Part shown: positions 15,615-22,199 of the stretch, piece by piece
How positions within the stretch are numbered: position 1 is the first letter of the stretch
How the letters are laid out: every line of letters begins with the position of its first letter
Program-made: the position numbers and the translations under genes
NCBI GenBank assembly: GCA_027021685.1
Contig: JALUTW010000494.1
Location: 1 to 22,594 of the forward strand
Reading direction: 5' to 3'
DNA from: Chromatiales bacterium
GTDB taxonomy: Bacteria > Pseudomonadota > Gammaproteobacteria > CAMYNG01
Length of the DNA stretch: 22,594 bases
Notes under the pieces: generated by a model
The model's database searches: none
Told to the model about the DNA's origin: nothing
The model's input: the letters and a program-made list of their open reading frames with translations, nothing else

Positions 15615-16889
15615 ATGAAGATCAAGCGTTACCACGCTCCCGACATGCGCCGCGCCATCCTCCTCGTGCGCGAGGACCTGGGGCCCGACGCGGTCATCCT
15701 GTCCAACACCCGCACGCCCACCGGGACCGAGATCGTGGCCGCCATCGACTACGACGAGGCCCTGCTGGCCCGCTTCACGCCGCCGCGGGGCCCCGACCTC
15801 GCGCCGCGGCGCGAGCGGGAGGCGGCACTGGAGGACCTGCGCCTGGGCCGCAACGTGGATCGTCCCGCCGACCCGCCGCCGGGCGGCCGGCGGCGCGACG
15901 ACCGCGACCCGGCGGAACGCCGCCGCACCCCGGCGCCGCAGTCCGACGACGGCGCGGCCCTGGCCCGGATGCAGAACGAGCTGCGCACCCTGCGCGCGCT
16001 GCTGGTGGACCAGATGTCGGGCCTGGCCTGGCGCGAGGCCCAGCGGGAGTATCCCATGCGCACCCGCATGCTCAAGCGGCTCATCGGCCTGGGCCTGAGC
16101 CCGGCCCTGGCCCGGGAGCTGGCGCGGGAGGCCGACGAGCAGGCGCAGGTGGAACAGAACTGGCGCACCCTGCTGGGCCGGCTGGCCCACCGCCTCCAGG
16201 TCACCGGCGACGACATCCTGGAGCGGGGCGGCATCGCCGCCCTGGTGGGCCCCACCGGCGTGGGCAAGACCACCACCATCGCCAAGCTGGCGGCGCGCTA
16301 CACCCTGCGCCACGGGCGCGGCCGGGTGGCCCTGGTGAGCACCGATTGCTATCGCATCGCCGCCCACGAGCAGCTGCGCACCTTTTCCCGCATCCTGGGC
16401 GTGCCCATGCACGTGGCCAAGGACCTGGAGTCGCTGCAGGAGGTCCTGGGCGGGCTGCGCGACAAGGACCTGGTACTCATCGACACCGCGGGCATGAGCC
16501 AGCGTGACCTGCGGCTGTACGAGCAGTTTTCCCTGTTCGGTGATCCCGCCCTGCGGGTGCGCACCTACCTGGTGCTGGCGGCCAACACCCAGCGGGCGGT
16601 GGTGGAGGAGGTGCTGGAGACCTGCGCCCCGGCCGGACCGCACGGCTGCATCGTGACCAAGGTGGACGAGACCACCAGTCTCGGCGGCGTGCTGTCGGCG
16701 GCCATGGCGCGGCAGTTGCCGGTGGCCTACTTCACCGACGGCCAGCGGGTGCCGGAGGACCTGCACGTGGCCCGCAGCCACACCCTGGTGAGCCGCTGCG
16801 TGGCCATCATGCAGGAGGCCGGTGCCCGGCATCACGATCCCCAGACGGCCCTCACCGTGGGCGGGTTGGTGGCACATGCACATGGCTGA
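15615..16889 (+). CDS. flhF: Flagellar placement SRP-type GTPase FlhF
   Basis: 424 residues. The basic N-terminal B domain (MKIKRYHAPDMRRAILLVREDLGPDAVILS) is followed by a disordered Arg/Pro-rich stretch (about 55-110), the N helical bundle (about 112-200) and the G domain. GTPase motifs are G1 GPTGVGKT (212-219), G3 DTAG (290-293) and G4 TKVD (348-351), with the SRP-like DCYRIAAHEQL segment at about 244-254. FlhF marks the pole where the flagellum is built and is regulated by FleN, encoded directly downstream with an 8-base overlap. Its presence supports polar flagellation. Confidence 0.96.
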   Translation: MKIKRYHAPDMRRAILLVREDLGPDAVILSNTRTPTGTEIVAAIDYDEALLARFTPPRGPDLAPRREREAALEDLRLGRNVDRPADPPPGGRRRDDRDPAERRRTPAPQSDDGAALARMQNELRTLRALLVDQMSGLAWREAQREYPMRTRMLKRLIGLGLSPALARELAREADEQAQVEQNWRTLLGRLAHRLQVTGDDILERGGIAALVGPTGVGKTTTIAKLAARYTLRHGRGRVALVSTDCYRIAAHEQLRTFSRILGVPMHVAKDLESLQEVLGGLRDKDLVLIDTAGMSQRDLRLYEQFSLFGDPALRVRTYLVLAANTQRAVVEEVLETCAPAGPHGCIVTKVDETTSLGGVLSAAMARQLPVAYFTDGQRVPEDLHVARSHTLVSRCVAIMQEAGARHHDPQTALTVGGLVAHAHG

Positions 16890-17763
16890 GGCAACTTCGG
16901 ATCAGGCGGCGGGTCTGCGCCGCATGGCCCGGCCCCGGCCGGTGCGGGTGGTCGCCGTCACCAGCGGCAAGGGCGGTGTGGGCAAGACCAACGTCTCGGT
17001 CAACCTGGCCATGGCCATGGCCCAGCAGGGCAAGGACGTGTTGATCATGGATGCGGACCTGGGGCTGGCCAACATCGACGTGCTGCTGGGGGTCCAGCCC
17101 ACTGCCACCCTTCACGACGTGCTCGCGGGCCGGGCCTGTCTGGAGGAGGTGGTGGTGGACGGTCCCGCCGGGCTGCGCATCATTCCCTCGGCCTCCGGCG
17201 TGCAGGAGATGGCGGAGTTGAGCCCGGCCGAGCACGCGGGGCTGGTGCGGGCCTTCAGCGAGCTCAGCTTCAACGTGGATGTGCTGGTGGTGGACACCGC
17301 GGCCGGCATCGCCGACAGCGTGGTGAGCTTCACCCGCGCGGCCCAGGACGTGATCGTGGTGGTGTGTGACGAGCCGGCCTCCATCACCGATGCCTACGCC
17401 CTCATCAAGCTGCTCAACCGCGACTACGGGGTCTTTCGCTTTCACATCCTCGCCAACATGGCGGGCAGTGCCCAGGAGGGGCGGGATGCCTACGACAAGA
17501 TCGCCCGGGTCAGCGACCGTTTTCTCGACGTGGCCCTCGACTACATGGGCCATGTCCCGCGCGACGAATACCTGGTCAAGGCGGTCCGCCGCCAGCGGGC
17601 GGTGGTGGAGGCGTATCCGCGCAGCCGCGCGGCCACGGCGTTCCGCAACCTGGCGGACAAGATCGAGAAGTGGCCCGTGCCCAAGGCAGCGGGCGGGCAC
17701 CTGGAATTCTTCGTCGAGCGCCTGCTCGGCGGAGGCGTACACGATGCGGAGGTGATGCCATGA
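16882..17763 (+). CDS. fleN: Flagellar number regulator FleN/FlhG, MinD-like ATPase
   Basis: 293 residues from ATG 16882; an in-frame ATG at 16876 is also possible, but GGTGG at 16868-16872 is better placed for 16882. The deviant Walker A of MinD/ParA proteins, KGGVGKT, is at 30-36. Then come DADLGLANIDVLLG, VVDTAAGIADSVVSF (Walker B-like) and CDEPASITDAYALIK, all typical of FlhG/FleN. A C-terminal amphipathic helix (FFVERLLGG) could bind membrane. The protein limits flagellar number, stimulates FlhF GTPase activity and, in Pseudomonas, restrains the activator FleQ. The gene overlaps flhF and overlaps fliA by ATGA. Confidence 0.95.
   Translation: MAEATSDQAAGLRRMARPRPVRVVAVTSGKGGVGKTNVSVNLAMAMAQQGKDVLIMDADLGLANIDVLLGVQPTATLHDVLAGRACLEEVVVDGPAGLRIIPSASGVQEMAELSPAEHAGLVRAFSELSFNVDVLVVDTAAGIADSVVSFTRAAQDVIVVVCDEPASITDAYALIKLLNRDYGVFRFHILANMAGSAQEGRDAYDKIARVSDRFLDVALDYMGHVPRDEYLVKAVRRQRAVVEAYPRSRAATAFRNLADKIEKWPVPKAAGGHLEFFVERLLGGGVHDAEVMP
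17748..17756 (+). promoter_or_regulatory. Very strong ribosome binding site for fliA
   Basis: GGAGGTGAT inside the end of fleN is an extended perfect complement to the 16S rRNA 3' end, 7 bases from the GGAGG core to the fliA ATG at 17760. It decides the fliA start over the in-frame ATG at 17775. Confidence 0.7.
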
Positions 17764-18491
17764 ACGGCCTGGCAATGTACACAACGATCCGGCCGGAGGG
17801 GGGAGACGATGTGGTGGCCCGGCATGCGCCGCTGGTCAAGCGCATCGCCTGTCATCTGATCAACCGCCTGCCGGCCAGCGTGCAGCTCGAAGACCTCATC
17901 CAGGCGGGCATGATCGGCCTGCTGGAAGCCGCACGCAACTACGACGAGGACCAGGGCGCCAGCTTCGAGACCTATGCCGGGATCCGGATCCGCGGCGCCA
18001 TGCTGGACGAGATCCGCAAGAACGACTGGGCCCCGCGCTCGGTGCACCGCAAGTCGCGCATGGTGGCCGAGGCGGTGCGCGAGATCGAGAACACCCATGG
18101 GCGCGACGCCCGTGACTACGAGATCGCCGAGGCCCTGGGCATCACGCTGCAGGAATACTACTCCATCCTGCAGGATGCCAGCAGCAACAAGATCCTCAGC
18201 TTCGAGGACATGGGCAACGGCGAGGATTCCATGCTGGACAACGTCTCCGACGGCGCTCCCGGCATCCTCGACGGCCTGCAGCGCGAGGACCTCCGCCGCC
18301 TGGTGGCGGAGGCCATCGCCGGGCTGCCCGAGCGCGAGCGCCTGGTCATGGGGTTGTACTACGACGAGGAGCTGAACCTGCGCGAGATCGGAGCGGTGAT
18401 GGGGGTCTCCGAGTCGCGCGTGTCCCAGATCCACAGCCAGGCGGTGATCCGGCTCCAGGCCCGCCTCGCCGGCCGCGCCGACCTGTTCTGA
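17760..18491 (+). CDS. fliA: RNA polymerase sigma factor for flagellar operons, FliA (sigma-28)
   Basis: 243 residues, usual length, starting at the ATG that overlaps the fleN stop. Region 2 is seen at about 20-95 (HAPLVKRIACHLINRLPASV, LEDLIQAGMIGLLEAARNYD, FETYAGIRIRGAMLDEIRKNDW). The linker and region 3 span about 100-165. Region 4 ends with LNLREIGAVMGVSESRVSQIHSQAVIRL (about 205-232), the helix-turn-helix that reads the -35 element. FliA transcribes late flagellar and chemotaxis genes and is held inactive by FlgM until hook completion. No flgM is in this window. Likely targets seen here are motAB, the HDOD gene and the cheY operon. Confidence 0.97.
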   Translation: MNGLAMYTTIRPEGGDDVVARHAPLVKRIACHLINRLPASVQLEDLIQAGMIGLLEAARNYDEDQGASFETYAGIRIRGAMLDEIRKNDWAPRSVHRKSRMVAEAVREIENTHGRDARDYEIAEALGITLQEYYSILQDASSNKILSFEDMGNGEDSMLDNVSDGAPGILDGLQREDLRRLVAEAIAGLPERERLVMGLYYDEELNLREIGAVMGVSESRVSQIHSQAVIRLQARLAGRADLF

Positions 18492-18499
18492 CTCGTTCC

Positions 18500-18586
18500 G
18501 GCGCACCGAACCCGGCACGGAACCGGGTGCGGCTGCGCCGAATCAGGTGCTTGCGCACCGGTTCGCGGGCGGGACATCCCCGCCCG
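18500..18586 (+). other. Cluster of inverted repeats after fliA
   Basis: The 307-base gap 18492-18798 contains no credible gene. Its first part holds three potential hairpins in a row. The first is nested: GGCGCA (18500-18505) pairs with TGCGCC (18534-18539) and encloses ACCCGG (18510-18515) with CCGGGT (18523-18528). The second is GGTGC, TTGC loop, GCACC (18546-18559). The third is a perfect 8-bp stem, CGGGCGGG (18566-18573) with CCCGCCCG (18579-18586). None has a T-run. They may protect the 3' end of the fliA message or act as pause sites; the role is a guess. Confidence 0.5.
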
Positions 18587-18639
18587 ACCCGCCGGCCCCG
18601 GGCCGCGCCCTCCCTCGTGCAGACAAGGGCCTGGCCGGG

Positions 18640-18676
18640 CGTCGCCGGCCACGCCAGTGGGCCGGGACGGCTTTTT
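18640..18676 (+). terminator. Intrinsic terminator ending the fliL-fliA operon
   Basis: CGTC-G-CCGGCC (18640-18650) pairs with GGCCGG-GACG (18660-18669), a ten-pair stem with one bulged G and a 9-base loop. GC and TTTTT (18672-18676) follow at once. In such GC-rich DNA a five-T run directly behind a stem is notable. It lies just upstream of the cheY promoter, separating the two transcription units. Confidence 0.6.
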
Positions 18677-18686
18677 CAACACCCTA

Positions 18687-18713
18687 TTAAGACTTCCCCG
18701 CCCGTGCCGATAA
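18687..18713 (+). promoter_or_regulatory. Sigma-28 (FliA) promoter of the cheY operon
   Basis: TTAAGACT (18687-18694), 11 bases, then GCCGATAA (18706-18713). The -10 element is a perfect match to the FliA consensus and the spacing is exact; the -35 core TTAAG differs by one base from TAAAG/TCAAG. A start near 18720 gives a leader of about 80 bases before the cheY GTG. Confidence 0.78.
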
Positions 18714-18744
18714 GAACGGGGGACAGACCTGGCATCCCGGAGCC

Positions 18745-18775
18745 GGGCCGGGGTCCTGCGGCCCGAGACCGGCCC
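18745..18775 (+). other. Possible hairpin in the cheY leader
   Basis: GGGCC (18745-18749) and GGTC (18752-18755) can pair with GACC-GGCCC (18767-18775), nine pairs with a two-base bulge and an 11-base loop. It ends 12 bases before the ribosome site GGAGGGAG (18788-18795). It could stabilise the message; there is no sign of a riboswitch. GC-rich DNA makes such pairing likely by chance. Confidence 0.3.
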
Positions 18776-18798
18776 GCCGCGAGAGTTGGAGGGAGCAC

Positions 18799-19188
18799 GT
18801 GGACAAGAACATGAAGATCCTCATCGTGGACGATTTTTCCACCATGAGGCGGATCATCAAGAACCTGCTGCGGGACCTGGGGTACACCAACACCCAGGAG
18901 GCCGATGACGGCACCACCGCCTGGCCCATGCTGCAGAACGGGGACTTCGATTTTCTCATCACCGACTGGAACATGCCGGGCATGCAGGGCATCGACCTGC
19001 TCAGGTCGGTACGTGCCGATGCGCGGCTCAAGGACCTGCCCGTGCTGATGGTGACCGCCGAGCAGAAGCGGGACCAGATCGTGGAGGCGGCCCAGGCGGG
19101 GGTCAATGGCTACATCGTCAAGCCGTTCACCGCCCAGACGTTGAAGGAGAAGATCGACAGGATCTTCGAACGGGTTGCAGCGTCCTGA
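18799..19188 (+). CDS. cheY: Chemotaxis response regulator CheY
   Basis: 129 residues from the GTG at 18799 (MDKNMKILIVDDFSTMRRII), the usual polar-flagellate CheY start; GGAGGGAG at 18788-18795 is well placed for it. All receiver-domain residues are present: acidic pair D11/D12, phospho-acceptor D56 in LITDWNMPGM, T86 and K108. There is no output domain. Phosphorylated by CheA, it binds the FliM N-terminal peptide and changes flagellar rotation; CheZ, encoded next, dephosphorylates it. First gene of the FliA-driven che operon. Confidence 0.97.
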   Translation: MDKNMKILIVDDFSTMRRIIKNLLRDLGYTNTQEADDGTTAWPMLQNGDFDFLITDWNMPGMQGIDLLRSVRADARLKDLPVLMVTAEQKRDQIVEAAQAGVNGYIVKPFTAQTLKEKIDRIFERVAAS

Positions 19189-19213
19189 CGGGACGAGGGC
19201 GGGAGAACGGTGC

Positions 19214-19957
19214 ATGGCGGAACAGAACATCATCAACGAGGAAATGGTGGCCCGCACCCGGGCCCTGCTGGAGCAGCTCGAGGCCGGTGACGAGGACGCG
19301 GCTCAGGAAAGCCTGGATACCCTGGTGCGGCTGCGCGAGACCACGCTGTACCAGGAACTGGGCCGCCTGACGCGGGAGCTGCACGATGCGCTCAAGAGCT
19401 TTCACCTGGATGCGCGCATCGCAGACATCGCCAAGGAGGAGATCCCGGACGCGCGCGAGCGCCTGCGGCATGTCATCGACATGACCGACAAGGCCGCCAA
19501 TACCACGCTGACCGCGGTGGAGGAGTCGATCCCGGTGTGTGACGCCATCCTCGACGAGGCGGCCCGGCTGCGCGAGGACTGGGGCCGGTTCACCCGCCGG
19601 GAGATGGAGGCGGCCGAGTTCCGGAAACTGGTCAAGCGGGTGGACGAATTCCTGCGCCAGTGCGGCGAGCGGGCCGAGGGCCTGCGCAGCCGGCTCAACG
19701 AGGTGCTCATGGCCCAGGACTTCCAGGACCTGACCGGCCAGATCATCAAGCGCGTGATCACCCTGGTGGCGGAAGTGGAGGACAACCTGGTCAACCTCAT
19801 CCGCATCTCCGGCGCCCGCGAAGAGGAATCGCCGGCCGCGGACAAGGAGAAGCGCGACATCAAGGCCGAGGGGCCGTCGGTGCCCGGGACGCGCCAGGGT
19901 GACGTGGTGGGCGGCCAGGACGAAGTGGACGAGCTGCTGTCCAGCCTCGGATTCTAG
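19214..19957 (+). CDS. cheZ: CheY-phosphate phosphatase CheZ
   Basis: 247 residues from ATG 19214; the frame is open upstream but MAEQNIINEE is the more family-like start. The protein is almost all helical with a long hairpin. The catalytic segment AQDFQDLTGQIIKR places D172 and Q176 at the positions of E. coli D143 and Q147, which attack the CheY phosphoryl group. A flexible charged linker (about 205-232) leads to the C-terminal CheY-docking tail DEVDELLSSLGF (236-247). It lies 25 bases after cheY and 21 before cheA. CheZ is a mark of gamma- and betaproteobacterial chemotaxis systems. Confidence 0.96.
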   Translation: MAEQNIINEEMVARTRALLEQLEAGDEDAAQESLDTLVRLRETTLYQELGRLTRELHDALKSFHLDARIADIAKEEIPDARERLRHVIDMTDKAANTTLTAVEESIPVCDAILDEAARLREDWGRFTRREMEAAEFRKLVKRVDEFLRQCGERAEGLRSRLNEVLMAQDFQDLTGQIIKRVITLVAEVEDNLVNLIRISGAREEESPAADKEKRDIKAEGPSVPGTRQGDVVGGQDEVDELLSSLGF

Positions 19958-19978
19958 CCAGGTACAGAGGGGCAAGCC

Positions 19979-22147
19979 GTGGACGACGAATTGCTCGAAG
20001 ACTTTCTCATCGAGGCCGGCGAGATCCTCGAACAGCTCAACGAGCAACTGGTGGACCTGGAGCAGCGGCCCACGGACATGGACCTGCTCAACGCCGTGTT
20101 CCGGGGATTCCACACCATCAAGGGCGGCGCCGGTTTCCTCAACATCGAGCCCATGGTGGTGCTGTGCCACCGGGCCGAAGACGTGTTCAACCTCCTGCGC
20201 AACGGTGAGCGCACGGTGGATGCCGCGCTCATGGACACGGTGCTGCCAGTGCTCGACGTCCTCAACGAGCAGTTCGAGGCCCTGCGCAGCGGGGGCGAGG
20301 TCCAGCCGGCCGACCCGGCATTGATCCAGGGGCTGGAGCGCATCCTGGCGGGCGAGGCGCCCGCCGCCGAGGCACCGGCCGCGGCCGAGGCGCCTGCGCC
20401 GGCGGCAGAGGAACCGGCGGGGGACGAGATCACCGAGGAGGAGTTCGAGGCCCTGCTGGACGAGCTTCACGGTCCCGGCGCGGCACCGGGTGCGGCGCCG
20501 GAGAAGGGGGGTGATCAGGCCACCCCGCCGGAGCCCTCGGCGGACGGCGGCGCCAGCGACGAGATCACGGAAGAGGAGTTCGAGGCCCTGCTGGACCAGC
20601 TCCACGGCAAGGGCAGGTTCACCGGTGTGCCCAAGGGCGCCGCCGGCGAGCAGGCCGATGCCCCGGCCGCGGAGACCCCGGAGGCCGGCGCGGACGAGTC
20701 CGGGGAGGCCCCGTCCCCTGCCTCTGCGGCCAGCGACGAGATCACGGAAGAGGAATTCGAGGCCCTGCTGGACCAGCTCCACGGCAAGGGCAGGTTCACC
20801 GGTGTGCCCAGGGCCGACGCCGCCACCCAGGCCGCTGCCGGGACGCCTGCGGCCAAGGGGAAGCAGGCAAAGAAGGCCGGCGGATCCAGGCCGGCCGCGG
20901 ACCGGGCCGCGCCCGCCGCAGCGGCCCCGGCCCCCGCGGCCAGGTCGGGTGCCGGCGGCGACAGGCCGGCCCAGGGCGAGGCCACCGTGCGCGTGGACAC
21001 CGCCCGGCTGGATGACATCATGAACCTGGTGGGCGAACTGGTGCTGGTGCGCAACCGGCTCTCGCGGCTGGGCGCGGCCACCAACGACGAGGAGCTGCTC
21101 AAGGCGGTGGGCAACCTGGACGTGGTCACTTCCGACCTGCAGCTCTCGGTCATGAAGACGCGCATGCAGCCCATCAAGAAGGTCTTCGGCCGCTTCCCGC
21201 GGGTGGTGCGTGACCTGGCCCGCAGCCTCAAGAAGGAGATCAAGCTGGAGCTCCAGGGCGAGGAGACCGATCTCGACAAGAACCTGGTGGAGGCCCTGGC
21301 CGATCCCCTGGTCCATCTGGTGCGCAACGCCGTGGACCACGGCATCGAGATGCCCGACGAGCGGGAGAAGGCCGGCAAGCCGCGCGCCGGCACCATCGTG
21401 CTGGCGGCGGAGCAGGAGGGCGACCACATCCTGCTCACCATCGAGGACGACGGCAAGGGCATGGATCCCGAACTGCTGCGCCGCAAGGCGGTGGAGAAGG
21501 GGCTCATGGATGCCGACGCCGCGGCCCGTCTCGACGACAGGGAATGCTACAACCTGATCTTCATGCCCGGGTTCTCCACCAAGAGCGAGATCTCGGACAT
21601 CTCCGGCCGCGGTGTGGGCATGGACGTGGTCAAGACGCGCATTGCCCAGCTCAACGGCACGGTGGAGATCGATTCCAGGCTCGGCAAGGGCACCCGCCTC
21701 AGCATCAAGGTGCCCCTGACCCTGGCCATCATGCCGACCCTGATGGTGAAGCTGGACCAGCAGCTCTTCGCGCTGCCGCTGGTCAACGTCAGCGAGATCT
21801 TTCATCTCGATCTCACCCGGACCAATGTCGTGGACGGCCAGCTCGTGGTGCTGGTCCGGGAACGCACGCTGCCCCTGTACTACCTCACGCGCTGGCTGGT
21901 GCGCCGGCGCGCCAATGCCGAGCTGCCGGAGCATGGCCACGTGGTGGTGGTGCACGTGGGGACCCAGCGCGTGGGGTTCGTGGTGGACGAGCTCATCGGG
22001 CAGGAAGAGGTCGTGATCAAGCCCCTGGGGGCCATGCTCCACGGGACCCAGGGCCTGGCGGGGGCCACCATCACGGGTGACGGGGGCATCGCCGTGATCC
22101 TGGATGTGCCGGGGCTCATGCGTGCCTACGCGCGGCGCTACGGCTGA
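19979..22147 (+). CDS. cheA: Chemotaxis histidine kinase CheA with a repeat-bearing linker
   Basis: 722 residues, starting with GTG at 19979. P1 (about 1-125) carries the phospho-acceptor H45 in RGFHTIKGGAGFL. Residues about 126-333 are an Ala/Pro/Glu-rich, probably disordered linker with three copies of a motif of the form DEITEEEFEALLDxLHG (149-165, 194-210, 253-269); I see no segment that looks like a folded P2 domain. P3 dimerisation starts near 335 (VRVDTARLDDIMNLVGELV). The P4 kinase domain has HLVRNAVDHGIE (N box, about 446-457), DDGKGMD (490-496), FSTKSEISDISGRGVGMDVV (532-551) and GTRLSIKVPLTLAI. P5 (about 585-722) is the CheW-like docking domain. CheA sits with CheW at receptor arrays and phosphorylates CheY and CheB. 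Confidence 0.96.
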   Translation: MDDELLEDFLIEAGEILEQLNEQLVDLEQRPTDMDLLNAVFRGFHTIKGGAGFLNIEPMVVLCHRAEDVFNLLRNGERTVDAALMDTVLPVLDVLNEQFEALRSGGEVQPADPALIQGLERILAGEAPAAEAPAAAEAPAPAAEEPAGDEITEEEFEALLDELHGPGAAPGAAPEKGGDQATPPEPSADGGASDEITEEEFEALLDQLHGKGRFTGVPKGAAGEQADAPAAETPEAGADESGEAPSPASAASDEITEEEFEALLDQLHGKGRFTGVPRADAATQAAAGTPAAKGKQAKKAGGSRPAADRAAPAAAAPAPAARSGAGGDRPAQGEATVRVDTARLDDIMNLVGELVLVRNRLSRLGAATNDEELLKAVGNLDVVTSDLQLSVMKTRMQPIKKVFGRFPRVVRDLARSLKKEIKLELQGEETDLDKNLVEALADPLVHLVRNAVDHGIEMPDEREKAGKPRAGTIVLAAEQEGDHILLTIEDDGKGMDPELLRRKAVEKGLMDADAAARLDDRECYNLIFMPGFSTKSEISDISGRGVGMDVVKTRIAQLNGTVEIDSRLGKGTRLSIKVPLTLAIMPTLMVKLDQQLFALPLVNVSEIFHLDLTRTNVVDGQLVVLVRERTLPLYYLTRWLVRRRANAELPEHGHVVVVHVGTQRVGFVVDELIGQEEVVIKPLGAMLHGTQGLAGATITGDGGIAVILDVPGLMRAYARRYG
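20423..20810 (+). repeat. Three in-frame repeats encoding the CheA linker motif
   Basis: Copy 1 (20423-20473) encodes DEITEEEFEALLDELHG and is diverged at the DNA level. Copies 2 (20552-20633) and 3 (20729-20810) are 82 bases each, 177 bases (59 codons) apart, and differ by a single silent G/A change at a Glu codon. Both go on past the core to encode KGRFTGVP. The near-identity points to a recent duplication or gene conversion inside cheA. Confidence 0.85.
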
Positions 22148-22155
22148 GTCCACCG

Positions 22156-22171
22156 GCCGGCCGCGGCCGGC
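22156..22171 (+). other. Perfect 16-bp palindrome between cheA and cheB
   Basis: GCCGGCCGCGGCCGGC reads the same on both strands and lies in the 52-base gap, 9 bases after the cheA stop and before the cheB ribosome site (AAGGGAG, 22186-22192). It may form a hairpin in the message; there is no T-run, so it is not an intrinsic terminator. In DNA this GC-rich it could be chance. Confidence 0.35.
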
Positions 22172-22199
22172 GGCCGGAGACAGGCAAGGGAGCGAGGGC

